DNA of 64,000 bases, taken from positions 3,144,286 through 3,208,285 of the forward strand of contig NZ_OY762426.1 in NCBI RefSeq assembly GCF_963665675.1, written 5' to 3'. This stretch comes from an uncultured Methanolobus sp. (GTDB taxonomy: Archaea; Halobacteriota; Methanosarcinia; Methanosarcinales; Methanosarcinaceae). This document shows, in pieces, positions 20,646-30,300 of the stretch; within the stretch, counting starts at the first letter, position 1, and each line of letters begins with the position of its first letter. Both the position numbers and the translations under genes were made by a program. The notes under the pieces were generated by a model. That model saw only the letters and a program-made list of their open reading frames with translations, ran no database searches and was not told where the DNA came from.

Positions 20646-21144
20646 AAAAAAATACGTTTAGAAAACCCCAAATTAGTAATACTTGCAATAGAAGAAGGAA
20701 TGATGGGGTTTTTCTTAGTTTGGAAGGATACATAAATGCTGATTCTAAAAGTAAAGTCATAATCATACAAATGACAAAAAATGTAATAAACCACATTAAA
20801 TATAAAAATGGATTCAATATTTCCGTTTCTATCATTAAAGAGTCACTAAACACAAAAAAAGAAACAATTAATAAGGGAAATAGCATTGATACGCCTGCAT
20901 AGATCAGGTTATAATATTTATTTATGGGGGTTCTAATAGTTAGAGCGAGTGTTCCGACAGCATAAAATAAAAACATAAAAGCAAAAAACCCCAAAGTTGT
21001 TGTTGATTCGGAATTGAATCTAAAAAATCCAATATAAATAAAACCACTTATAATTATCAGAATTTCAATTAAGTGATCTTTTCTTTGTTGTAGTTCTTTT
21101 TTTTCCTCATGTTTTCTGGAAGGATGCCTAAAACGCATGTTCAA
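20623..21144 (-). CDS. multi-pass membrane protein
   Basis: A 173-residue protein of no recognised family. A basic, charged N-terminus (about 24 residues) is followed by about five hydrophobic helices (near residues 26-42, 50-68, 80-100, 113-133 and 147-165). The last helix runs into a homopolymer, after which the frame ends quickly, so the native protein may be about 70 residues longer. It follows the small membrane-protein gene at 21251-21397 on the same strand, with 106 bases between them. Confidence 0.55.
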   Translation of the reverse strand: MNMRFRHPSRKHEEKKELQQRKDHLIEILIIISGFIYIGFFRFNSESTTTLGFFAFMFLFYAVGTLALTIRTPINKYYNLIYAGVSMLFPLLIVSFFVFSDSLMIETEILNPFLYLMWFITFFVICMIMTLLLESAFMYPSKLRKTPSFLLLLQVLLIWGFLNVFFSSKQTMT

Positions 21145-21250
21145 TAATATTTTTTAAAATCTTTAAACTTTCCGATACAGTATTAATCGGCGCAATCTTT
21201 ATTCACAATTCAAGACAACGTATGAATAAGAGTAACACATAATTACTACT

Positions 21251-21397
21251 CTACGCCTTCGTAACCTCCCAAAAAATAACACTAATTACGTATGCAAGAG
21301 TAACTATGCCTAAATTATTCCAATTGCCAGTGTAATACAGGATAAGAACGATTATTGCATATGATATAGCTTCTGATACTAGTTTTTTTAAATTCAT
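21251..21397 (-). CDS. 48-residue small membrane protein
   Basis: A 48-codon frame beginning MNLKKLVSEAISY. It has two hydrophobic segments (AIIVLILYY and IVTLAYVISVIF) and a charged end (EVTKA). A TATA-like ATTATATAGTT lies upstream on the same strand near 21440-21450, with a weak GTGTGG ribosome site. The codon pattern and membrane layout look real, but the family is unknown. Confidence 0.45.
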   Translation of the reverse strand: MNLKKLVSEAISYAIIVLILYYTGNWNNLGIVTLAYVISVIFWEVTKA

Positions 21398-21463
21398 AAC
21401 CACACCCGAATTTAATTTGGTGGTTTTAGTAATCGTTTAACTATATAATAATTGCTATTTGTC

Positions 21464-21487
21464 GGGGCTGTCAAAAACTTTGGTGTT
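21464..21487 (+). repeat. left terminal inverted repeat of outer IS
   Basis: GGGGCTGTCAAAAACTTTGG plus TGTT. It matches the complement of 27124-27147 at all but one or two positions. Confidence 0.85.
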
Positions 21488-22590
21488 AAACTTTTTTGGA
21501 TATGTTCCCCTCCCAATATCCTCTTTTTACGCTTAAATAGTTCAACATTCCATCTGGTGTTTTAAATATCCTTTTCAATGAATCTGGTAACGTTTGTCGA
21601 TAATAGTTCTCAATAGGATTTGTTGTTTTTGAAACCATTTCATCCACCATAAACCAAGTCAACCTTTCAAAGTCCTTCACAATTTTATCTATTGATTTAT
21701 GAAGTAATTGAGGAATCTCCTCTATATTACCGATTATCTCTTGAAGTCTGTTGATTGCGATATTTATATCGTATGTTCTAAATACTTCCTTGATCTTTGT
21801 AAATGCCAAACATAAGCTGATCTTTTCCCTGGAGCCAATAAATTTTGATTTTAGTTTTTTGTACACATCTTTCCCAATAAGCTTGTACAGATGAAATATG
21901 CAAAGCTGATGCTTGATTTTTAGTTCATCCATAATTGATTTGTATTTTCTTCGGTGGTCGGTTGAAATGGCATGAAGAGGCTTATAAGCTACTGCATTTT
22001 TAATAAAACCCTTAACAGTAGCATATTCGAGATCTGTCATAATTTTTTCTTTTACTGGTTTATTCAGGACAGAGTCTATCAAACTGAGCCTGTAAAACCG
22101 ACTTCCATTCAGTTTTATATATTGTTCATCATAACAATAGTATCCAGAATAAAGATTATCATCGCTTGATACTGATATTCTGTTTGACTCTGCAATCCAG
22201 TTATAAATTGTCTGGTGAGAGGGAGAACAATCATATAGTGATGTGAAGATTTTTTGTAGATGTCTGAATGAACAATAACCAGTCTCGTATGTTTTTTCTA
22301 TACAGCGTTCATAAGTTCGGGCATATTGATGTCCTTTTTTTACAATTGAATCAAGAGGTGTTGTGAATTTTTTAGAACAAATTTTGCAATAGTATCTTCG
22401 AACATAAATGACCTGACTTCCAAACTCTGCTAATTTTAGCTTGCGTTTGTAATATTCTTGTTTGATCACTTTCCTGGAACCACAAACAGGACAGCAAGGA
22501 TAAAGGAGGTCAAAATGATTGTCTGCATGCAGAACAAGCTCCTTCTCCTTGTGAATATTCCTATTTTCAGTTGAAGATAATTGAGATGTG

Positions 22591-22595
22591 ATAGC
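22591..22595. repeat. 5-bp target duplication, left copy (ATAGC)
   Basis: ATAGC borders the left end of the IS21-type element and recurs at 26965-26969 just past its right end. Confidence 0.8.
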
Positions 22596-22645
22596 TGTCA
22601 ACGGCGGAATAAAATTCCCCATTTTCGGCGGTTTAAAAATCCCCA
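22596..22645 (+). repeat. IS21-type left end with two 19-bp repeats
   Basis: Begins TGTCAACGGCGG. Within it are two direct copies of a CGGCGG-AT/TT-TAAAA-TCCCC motif (22602-22620 and 22627-22645), as expected for multiple transposase-binding sites at IS21 ends. Confidence 0.8.
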
Positions 22646-22651
22646 AATACT

Positions 22652-22676
22652 AATCCTTGAGAAAAACTCAAGGATT
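22652..22676 (+). promoter_or_regulatory. perfect hairpin upstream of istA
   Basis: AATCCTTGAG and CTCAAGGATT form a perfect 10-bp stem around a 5-base A-rich loop, eight bases before the istA ATG. It may block transcription entering from outside or limit translation of the transposase. Confidence 0.5.
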
Positions 22677-22683
22677 GTGGATA

Positions 22684-22698
22684 ATGCTGAAAACAGAG
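22684..22698 (+). CDS. istA: istA exon 1 (five codons)
   Basis: ATG CTG AAA ACA GAG, followed directly by the GTGCGAC start of the group II intron. Splicing to GAC GAA TGG at 24871 would give MLKTEDEWLVIQ, which resembles the N-terminus of IS21-type IstA proteins. Confidence 0.65.
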
Positions 22699-23072
22699 GT
22701 GCGACAAGAAGCTGAATTATGGATTGCTGTATGCTATCCTATTTGCTCAGGATATCCCTATTGTAGCATGCATTTTTTGGTAACAAATTTGTGTGAAGCC
22801 TGCGAGACAACGTGGAAAGACTGGAAACCTAATTTTGGTCAATCTGCAAGGGAAAGACTATCATGGAGAAACGAAAGTTGAACTATCGTAAGGGTCGTAA
22901 TCAGCGACAAGTGAAATAGGTTGATACACTTGAACCAAAAGGTAAGAAACCGGATTATACTGGCTCTCTGCACGGTATAATGAGCAAAACGAGTGTTTCC
23001 GGCCTACAGATAACTCCTAAAATGGTCATATTATCCATAAATTTAGAACTTGGTAAGTCCCATGTGCTCCTC

Positions 23073-23103
<31 letters not shown>

Positions 23104-23263
23104 TAGGGACTTCGTGAGAAGGAACAATGGCACAGGGGATAGAGGAAACGGTAAAAAGCTAATGACATTCTGTAATGGAATGTATAGAGGTTCAAAATTT
23201 GCCTTATCCCGAAAGGGAGCAGACTTGCCGTAGGTGTTCTATTACATGAAAGGAGGCAAACTT

Positions 23264-24745
23264 ATGAATGCAGGATACTCAACGACACCATCAGGTGAGA
23301 GGCTTGCAGACAATTCAATCCCGAAATGGGAGAAAATCGACTGGAAAACAGTCGAAAATAACGTTAATAAGCTGCAAACCCGGATTGTAAAAGCAGTTAG
23401 ACAAAAGAAGTGGCATTTAGTTAAACGGCTACAATACTTGCTTACCAATTCTTTCCATGCCAAATTACTGGCAGTAAAGAAGGTAACACAAAACAGAGGT
23501 AAAAGAACAGCTGGAATCGATGGAGAAAAATGGATAACGTCCAACTCCAAGCTGAAAGCTGCTCTGGAACTGTCAGGTAAGAACTACAAGGCCAAACCAT
23601 TAAGAAGAATCTATATTGAGAAGCCAGGGAAGAAGAAAAAACGACCATTGAGCATCCCTACAATGTCCGACAGAGCGATGCAGGCATTATATGCCCTAGC
23701 TCTAAACCCAATAGCAGAAACTACAGCAGACAGAATATCCTATGGATTTCGGAAATATCGAAGTTCACAGGATGCACAAGCTCAATTATTTGTATGCCTG
23801 AGTAAAAGAAACTCTGCTCAATGGATTCTGGAAGGGGACATAAAAGGCTGCTTCGATACCATAAATCATGAGTGGCTCCTGAATAATGTCCTTATGGATA
23901 AGTCAATATTAAAGCAATTCCTTAAAGCTGGCTATGTGTACAACAGGCATCTGAATCCCACCAAAGCAGGTACTGCGCAAGGTGGACTAATATCTCCAAC
24001 TTTGGCTAATATCACTCTGGATGGTATGGAAAATGCAATAGCATCCAAATACCATACAAACAAGAGGGGAACTATCAATAAAAACAGATATAACCCACAT
24101 AAAGTCAATTTTGTGAGATATGCAGACGATTTCATCATCACTGCCGATTCAGAGGAAGTAGCTAAAGATATTGCTGATACTATCAGACTATTCTTAAAGG
24201 AAAGAGGACTGGAACTATCTCGTGAGAAAACCCTTATTACTCATATAGACAATGGGTTTGATTTCCTGGGATGGAATTTTCGGAAATACAGCGGTAAACT
24301 CCTAATCAAACCCTCGAATAAATCTATTGAGAATATCACAAGAAGTATAAGTAACGTGATTAAGAACGGCAAGGCTTTGTCGCAACGTTCTCTCATTAAG
24401 AAACTCAACCCTATTATCACTGGATGGAGCGAATACCATCGCTCAGCAGTTGCTAAAGAGACGTTCAGTAAGCTTGATTTCAGATTATGGAATATGCTAT
24501 GGACGTGGGCTAAAAGGCGACATCCGAACAAATCTCACCAATGGATAGTAAATCGATATTGGCATAGGATAGGGTCAAGGAACTGGGTATTCTCTGCAGA
24601 GGGGCTTAAACTTAAAATCTTCTCGGATACGAAGATAATAAGACATCCGTGTATAAAAATGGATAAGAACCCCTACGTAGACAAAGAATATTTCAAATGG
24701 AGAACAAACTATCTGAGAAAGCAGAAACAAGTGTCGTTGGAGTAA
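23264..24745 (+). CDS. ltrA: group II intron reverse transcriptase/maturase
   Basis: About 493 residues. The N-terminal RT-0/1 region has KLLAVKKVTQNRGKRTAGIDG. The palm carries GDIKGCFDTI, AQGGLISP and the catalytic YADD in VRYADDFIITADS. A maturase X domain ends in WRTNYLRKQKQ. The protein then stops, so the HNH endonuclease domain found in many such proteins is missing. AGGAGG lies a few bases before ATG 23264, preferred over the TTG at 23234. It would help intron RNA fold, splice and copy itself into DNA. Confidence 0.9.
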   Translation: MNAGYSTTPSGERLADNSIPKWEKIDWKTVENNVNKLQTRIVKAVRQKKWHLVKRLQYLLTNSFHAKLLAVKKVTQNRGKRTAGIDGEKWITSNSKLKAALELSGKNYKAKPLRRIYIEKPGKKKKRPLSIPTMSDRAMQALYALALNPIAETTADRISYGFRKYRSSQDAQAQLFVCLSKRNSAQWILEGDIKGCFDTINHEWLLNNVLMDKSILKQFLKAGYVYNRHLNPTKAGTAQGGLISPTLANITLDGMENAIASKYHTNKRGTINKNRYNPHKVNFVRYADDFIITADSEEVAKDIADTIRLFLKERGLELSREKTLITHIDNGFDFLGWNFRKYSGKLLIKPSNKSIENITRSISNVIKNGKALSQRSLIKKLNPIITGWSEYHRSAVAKETFSKLDFRLWNMLWTWAKRRHPNKSHQWIVNRYWHRIGSRNWVFSAEGLKLKIFSDTKIIRHPCIKMDKNPYVDKEYFKWRTNYLRKQKQVSLE

Positions 24746-24797
24746 GTGTCACGAAAGTCTAACAGCCGCCTGATACAGAAAGGGTTATAGAATGCTT

Positions 24798-24870
24798 GAG
24801 CCGTGATGAAGGGAAACTTTCACGTCCGGTTCTTAGAAGAGGGAGAGCGAGCAATCGCTCTTTCTTATTC
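24798..24870 (+). ncRNA. group II intron domains V and VI
   Basis: Domain V is a 35-base hairpin: GAGCCG pairs with CGGTTC, with the AGC catalytic triad in the 5' strand and a GAAA-type loop. Domain VI follows, with GAGAGCGA pairing to TCGCTCTT and a few unpaired bases before the 3' splice site. Confidence 0.8.
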
Positions 24871-26100
24871 GACGAATGGTTAGTGATACAAGACTTAAAT
24901 TCGCAAGGCTTTAACGTAAGTGAGATATCCAGACAAACCGGTTATGACAGAAAAACAGTAAAGAAATACCTTGATCTGAAAACTGTGCCTCAGGCACAGA
25001 AACGTGAGGGAAGAGGCAGCAAACTTGATCCTTACAAACCTTACATTCTTGAGAAGCTCAATAGCGGACCTTATACTGCATCCCGATTATTTCGTGAAAT
25101 AAAAAAAATGGGTTTTGATGGCGGTTATACAATTGTTAAGGATTATGTGAGAGAAATAAGGCCTAAACAGGCAGTACCTGCGGTACTGCGTTATGAGACA
25201 AAGCCAGGTGTTCAGTCTCAGGTAGATTGGGCAGAAATGGCATCAATAGAAGTTGGAGAAAAGACATCAAGAATCTACTGTTTCAACATGATACTGGGAT
25301 ATTCCAGGATGAGGTATATCGAATTCACCCTGAGCATGGATACTGCCACCCTCATTCAATGTCATATCAATGCTTTCCAATACTTCGGAGGATGTACACA
25401 GGAGATCCTCTATGACAACATGAAACAGGTTGTCATCAAAAGAGCTTTAAAGGCATCGAATTCACAATGGAACTCACAGTTTGAGGATTTCTTCAAGCAC
25501 TATGGATTCATCCCACGATTATGCAGACCTTACAGACCTCAGACAAAAGGAAAGATTGAAAATACTGTTGGGTATGTAAAACGGGATCTGTTCCTTGGAA
25601 TAAATTTTGTATCAATGAACGATCTGAATGAACAGGCTCTCAAATGGCTGGAAAGGGTCAATTCTACCGTACATGGGACTACCCATGAGATTCCACTGGA
25701 TCGGTTCAAAATCGAGGAATTACTGCCTCTTAACCAACATCCTTACAGGATGGTCAGAAAAGAGAAGAGAATGGTTTCAAGAGACTGTTACGTTTCATAT
25801 AGGGGGAACAAATATTCTGTTCCATATAGATTTGCAGGAAGATTATCTGAGGTACATATAGGAGAAGGGAAGTTACAGATCTATGTTGATAATGAACAGC
25901 TATGCGAACATGAGATCATTCCTGGAAATAGCAGAGTGGTCAGGAATAAAGAACACTTTGCTGGATTATTAAGTGAGATACTAAAACAGAATTCACAATG
26001 CAGGAAACCTCCTCAAACACCTGTCAGGATGTCTGATGTAGAGGTTGAGAAGAGACCTCTTGATGTTTATGATGCATTCTGTGAAGGGGGTTCAGCATGA
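24871..26100 (+). CDS. istA: IS21 transposase IstA, main exon
   Basis: About 410 residues from DEWLVIQDL. The N-terminal helix-turn-helix contains VSEISRQTGYDRKTVKKYL. The rve-type DDE core has Asp in VDWAEM, Asp in LYDNMKQ, and Glu in TKGKIENTVGYVKRDLF. A C-terminal beta domain (YVSYRGNKYSVPYRFAG) completes IstA. The frame also runs open upstream through intron domains V-VI from a TTG at 24796, which would replace MLKTE by about 25 intron-coded residues if splicing failed. It overlaps istB by ATGA. Confidence 0.9.
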   Translation, partial: DEWLVIQDLNSQGFNVSEISRQTGYDRKTVKKYLDLKTVPQAQKREGRGSKLDPYKPYILEKLNSGPYTASRLFREIKKMGFDGGYTIVKDYVREIRPKQAVPAVLRYETKPGVQSQVDWAEMASIEVGEKTSRIYCFNMILGYSRMRYIEFTLSMDTATLIQCHINAFQYFGGCTQEILYDNMKQVVIKRALKASNSQWNSQFEDFFKHYGFIPRLCRPYRPQTKGKIENTVGYVKRDLFLGINFVSMNDLNEQALKWLERVNSTVHGTTHEIPLDRFKIEELLPLNQHPYRMVRKEKRMVSRDCYVSYRGNKYSVPYRFAGRLSEVHIGEGKLQIYVDNEQLCEHEIIPGNSRVVRNKEHFAGLLSEILKQNSQCRKPPQTPVRMSDVEVEKRPLDVYDAFCEGGSA

Positions 26101-26864
26101 ACCCTCTGATCTATGACAGATTACATAGTAACCTGTTGTATCTGAAATTGAATACTGTGGAGCAGACATTAGATAATTATCTGGAACTTGCTGCAAAGGA
26201 TGGTAGAACAACAATGGAGGTTCTTGATCATCTTTTTGAGCAGGAAAGAATACACAGGGAAGCTGATGCAATTGAGAGAAGAACTAAGCTTGCTGTGTTC
26301 CCGATAAGAAAAACACTGGATGAATTCGATCTAGATTTCCAGTTATCAATTGATAGAGCTGTTATCGATGATCTGGCTACTCTGAGATTTGTTCACAATG
26401 AAGAGAATGTTGTACTGCTTGGTCCTCCGGGAGTGGGAAAAACACATCTTGCAATTGCCCTTGGAATGGAAACTGTAAAAGCAGGTTTTTCTGTTTATTT
26501 CATCAATGCAGGAAACCTTATTGAGAGGTTGAAAAAGGCAAATAGGGAAGGAATTCTTGAGAAGAAGCTCAGGGAATTCACCCGATACAAGTTACTCATT
26601 ATCGATGAAATGGGCTATCTCCCTTTTGATGAAGAGGGTGCTCATTGCTTCTTTCAATTGATATCCAAACGCTATGAAAGGAGTTCTACAATCTTTACTT
26701 CAAATAAATCATATGGTCAGTGGGGTGAGATATTCCAGGACAATGTGATTGCGTCTGCTGTTCTTGACAGGATATTACATCACTGTACTACGATCAATAT
26801 CAAAGGTGAAAGTTACAGGCTAAAGGACAGGAGAAAAGTGGGATTGCAAATAGGGAAACTGTAA
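26097..26864 (+). CDS. istB: IS21 helper ATPase IstB
   Basis: A 255-residue DnaC-like AAA+ ATPase. Walker A is GPPGVGKTH (about residues 105-113) and Walker B is LLIIDEMGYLPF. The sensor-1 region FTSNKSYGQWGEIF and the end LDRILHHCTTINIKGESYRLKDRR are typical of IstB. It helps IstA choose and join target DNA. It looks intact. Confidence 0.95.
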   Translation: MNPLIYDRLHSNLLYLKLNTVEQTLDNYLELAAKDGRTTMEVLDHLFEQERIHREADAIERRTKLAVFPIRKTLDEFDLDFQLSIDRAVIDDLATLRFVHNEENVVLLGPPGVGKTHLAIALGMETVKAGFSVYFINAGNLIERLKKANREGILEKKLREFTRYKLLIIDEMGYLPFDEEGAHCFFQLISKRYERSSTIFTSNKSYGQWGEIFQDNVIASAVLDRILHHCTTINIKGESYRLKDRRKVGLQIGKL

Positions 26865-26915
26865 CATTTTATTATGTATGTAGGGGGGTGTAGAGTTAAT
26901 TTTATATCAAAAGGT

Positions 26916-26964
26916 GGGGAATTTTATACCGCCGAAAGTGGGGAAAATTAAACCGGCGATGACA
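26916..26964 (-). repeat. IS21-type right end with two 19-bp repeats
   Basis: Inverted copies of the left-end motifs lie at 26916-26934 and 26940-26958, and the end reads TGACA. The ATAGC target copy follows at 26965-26969. Confidence 0.8.
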
Positions 26965-27123
26965 ATAGCATCTTCAAAGCTTGTAATACCTGAAAAACAG
27001 TCGTTTAGTTTAAGTTGAATTGAGCTAATATGAGATCTGAAAGTGGATATGATATGGTTTGTCACAAAACCATATTCACTTTCATAATATATATTTATTG
27101 TTATTAATTAGCTCAGGCTCTGC

Positions 27124-27147
27124 AACCCCAAAGTTTTTGACAGCCCC
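27124..27147 (-). repeat. right terminal inverted repeat of outer IS
   Basis: The complement of the left repeat at 21464-21487; 20 bases are identical. Confidence 0.85.
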
Positions 27148-27379
27148 CATTAATTTCATCGTAGTATTTCTTCCGTCATTTACTGGTAAAATCAATGCAG
27201 CTTATCGGTATTTTGGTACTAATCTATACACATTAGATTAACTGCTAGATGGGGGGATATGCCAGCTATTTACAATTTTCAGACAACCGTCTGGAGAAGG
27301 CTTAAGATGGTTCGAGCTGCTATTGTCTGAAATTCAAAAGACTTCCGAATGAACGTTGGGATGGATTTACCCATCCTTT

Positions 27380-30300
27380 TTACATCGGTTCATTGTTGTA
27401 GTATGCAGTGTACAATGCGATCACCCTGCCAATGTCAATGGTTGCACCGGTCTTCGGAGCAGGTGTATTGTTTACATGACAAGTGTATGCCTCATTATAC
27501 TCATCGATTGTGATATAACGTCCATCCGGTGAACCGGCAGAATCAAAGTCGTTCCAGGGGTTCCAATCCTGCAATCCCCCCAGAGGAAGGAAATCCACAT
27601 TATCACCATTTAATGCATGAATTGATTCACAAATACCATCCCCATTCGTATCATTGCCGATCTGGCTGAATCCAGTTCCACTTGGAGTTGCCCAATAGTT
27701 GCCACCAAGATAAGGCCCGCCGAAGATATTCACACCTGCGGTTTTTGTTGTGTTCCAGATATTTCCGGTGCAAGTTCCGGAAAAATAGGTGTTTACAGTG
27801 TTGTTGAAGAAATTGTTGTAAATCCGGTCGTTGTTGGAATCAATCAGAAAGATGCCGTACCAACCATTGTTTGACACCTTGTTGTATTCCAGCGTGTTGT
27901 TGACAGAAGAAGTCATAAGAATGCCCATTGCATGAGTTGATACTGTATTGTCGATCACCGTGTTGTTGTTGGAAAGATACAGACAGATGCCGAACCAAAC
28001 ACCGTCTGATACTGTGTTGTTTACAAGCATGCTGTTGTTGGAATATTCCAGACTAATACCCATATCGTTGTTTGATACGATGTTATTTGCAAGCGTACTG
28101 CCGGAAGAAGTCAGATAGATGCCTGGCTTGTCATCTCCAACACCACTCACACTGAACCCGTCTATGGTCACACCGTCAGCTGTAATCTCAAAGACATGGT
28201 CATTGGAGTCAGCAGCAGCGACACTTGTGACGGCGGCACCATCTGTTGAAGTGATATTTAGTTGCTTATCTACATTCACATTCTCAATGTAAGTACCGGG
28301 ATACACAAGGATGGTGTGACCCGGACTGGCGGCATTGACTGCTGCCTGTATTGTTGTATAAGCCGCACCACCACTGTCATCAACCGAAATAACATTTACT
28401 TCTGCCAGCGGCAGGTAATCGATATGATCTCCACTTATAACATAGCTTGAATCACAGATACCGTCTCCGTCCGTATCATTGCAAGTCTGGCTGAATCCGG
28501 TTCCATCAGGTTTGGCCCAGTAGTTCCCACCGAGATACGGTCCGCCAACAATGTTCATGCCTGCTGTCCGGGTGATGTTCCAGACATTGCCGGTACATGT
28601 GCCGTAAAAGAGGGCGTTTTCAGTGTTGTTGAAGAAATTATTGTAGATCAGGTTGTTGCCTGAATTTCCCAGAAAGATACCTGCATTTTCGTTGTTTAAT
28701 ACTATATTACCTGCCAAAGTGTTGCTATTGCTGTTATTATATAGCAATATACCATGCTGTGGATTGCTTAGGGCTATGTTGTTTACCAAGGTATTGTTGC
28801 AGGAAGACTTCAGAAGGATTCCGTAAGCGGCGTTGTTTGAGGCTTTGTTGTTTACCAGTGTATTATTGTCGGATGAATGCAGATGGATCCCACTCCAACC
28901 AGTGTAGTTGTTCTTGTTGTTCGATGCTGTGTTGTTTTCCAGCATGCAATTGCAGGAAGACTTCAGAAGGATTCCGCAATTACTGTTCGATGCTATATTG
29001 TTTACTAGGGTGCTGTTGTTGGAAGATTCCAGACAGATGCCAGCATAGTAGGAATTACCTGTAGCACTACTGCTCATACTGAAGCCATTGATCATCACCC
29101 CGTCAACCGTAACCTCAAATACGTGGTCATCGGAAGAAGCGGCAGTGACACTTGTGACAGCACCACCACCTGTTGATACTATATTCAGCTGCTTATCTAC
29201 ATCCACGTTCTCACTGTAAGTACCGGGATACACAAGGATGGTGTCGCCTTGGCTGGCGGCAGTGACTGCTGCCTGTATTGTGGTATAATCCTCGCCACCG
29301 CTGTCATCAACCGAAATAACATTTACTTCTGCCAGGGGCAGATAATCGATATTTTCTCCTCCCAGAGCATAGCCCGAATCACAGATTCTGTCGCCGTCCA
29401 CATCATTGCAGGTCTGGCTGAATCCTGTGCCATTTGGTGTGGCCCAGTAGTTCCCACCGCGGTACGGTCCGCCAACGATGTTCAAACCTGTGGTCTTGGT
29501 GATGTTCCAGACATTGCCGGTACATGCGCCGTAAAAGAAGGCGTTTTCAGTGTTGTTGAAGAAGTTATTGTAGATCAGGTTGTTGCTGGAATCAATCAGA
29601 AAGATACCGTACAGACCATTGTTTGATACGATATTGTTTGCAAGCGTAATGTTGCCGGAGGAATTCAGGTAGATACCTGACTTGTCACCTCCGGCACCAT
29701 TCACACTGAACCCGTCTATAGCCACGCCGTCGGCTGTAATCTCAAAGACAGAGTCATTGGAGTAAGCGGCAGTGACACTTGTGACGGCAGCACCACCCGT
29801 TGACTTGATATCCAGTGGCTTACCCACATCCACGTTCTCAATGTAAATACCGGGATATACAAGGATGGTGTTACCCGGAATGGCGGCATTGACAGCTGCT
29901 TGTATGGTGGTATAATCCGCACCGCTGCTGTCGTCTACAGTAATAATATTTCCATTTCCTGGTTCATGTTCTGCCAGAGGCAGATAATCGATATTTTCTC
30001 CTCCCAAAGCATAGTCCGAATCACAGATTCTGTCGCCGTCCGCATCATTGCAGGTCTGGCTGAATCCTGTGCCATTTGGTGTGGCCCAGTAGTTCCCACC
30101 GCGGTACGGTCCGCCAACGATGTTCAAACCTGTGGTCTTGGTGATGTTCCAGACATTGCCGGTACATGTGCCGTAAAAAATGGCGTTTTCAGTGTTGTTG
30201 AAGAAGTTATTGTAGACCAGGTTGTTGCTGGAATCCCTCAGAAAGATGCCGTCATCGCCATTGTTTGCTACTGTGTTTCCAGTAAGCATGTTGTTGCTAG

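Larger units (their letters stand above)
21486..22646 (-). pseudogene. DDE transposase of outer IS, cut by insertion
   Basis: The visible frame has 386 codons. A zinc ribbon (CPVCGS and CKIC, near residues 50-90) is followed by helix-turn-helix-like DNA and a DDE core: Asp in CYDEQYIKLNG, Asp in ISTDHRRKY, and Glu in NPIENYYRQTLP. The first 17 codons come from the end of the inserted IS21-type element, not from this gene. Removing that element with one target copy (ATAGC) restores an open frame. It joins 32 more codons at 26970-27065, starting at a GTG, to give about 401 residues. The gene is therefore interrupted at codon 33, although the fused frame could still give a nearly full-length protein. 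Confidence 0.75.
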
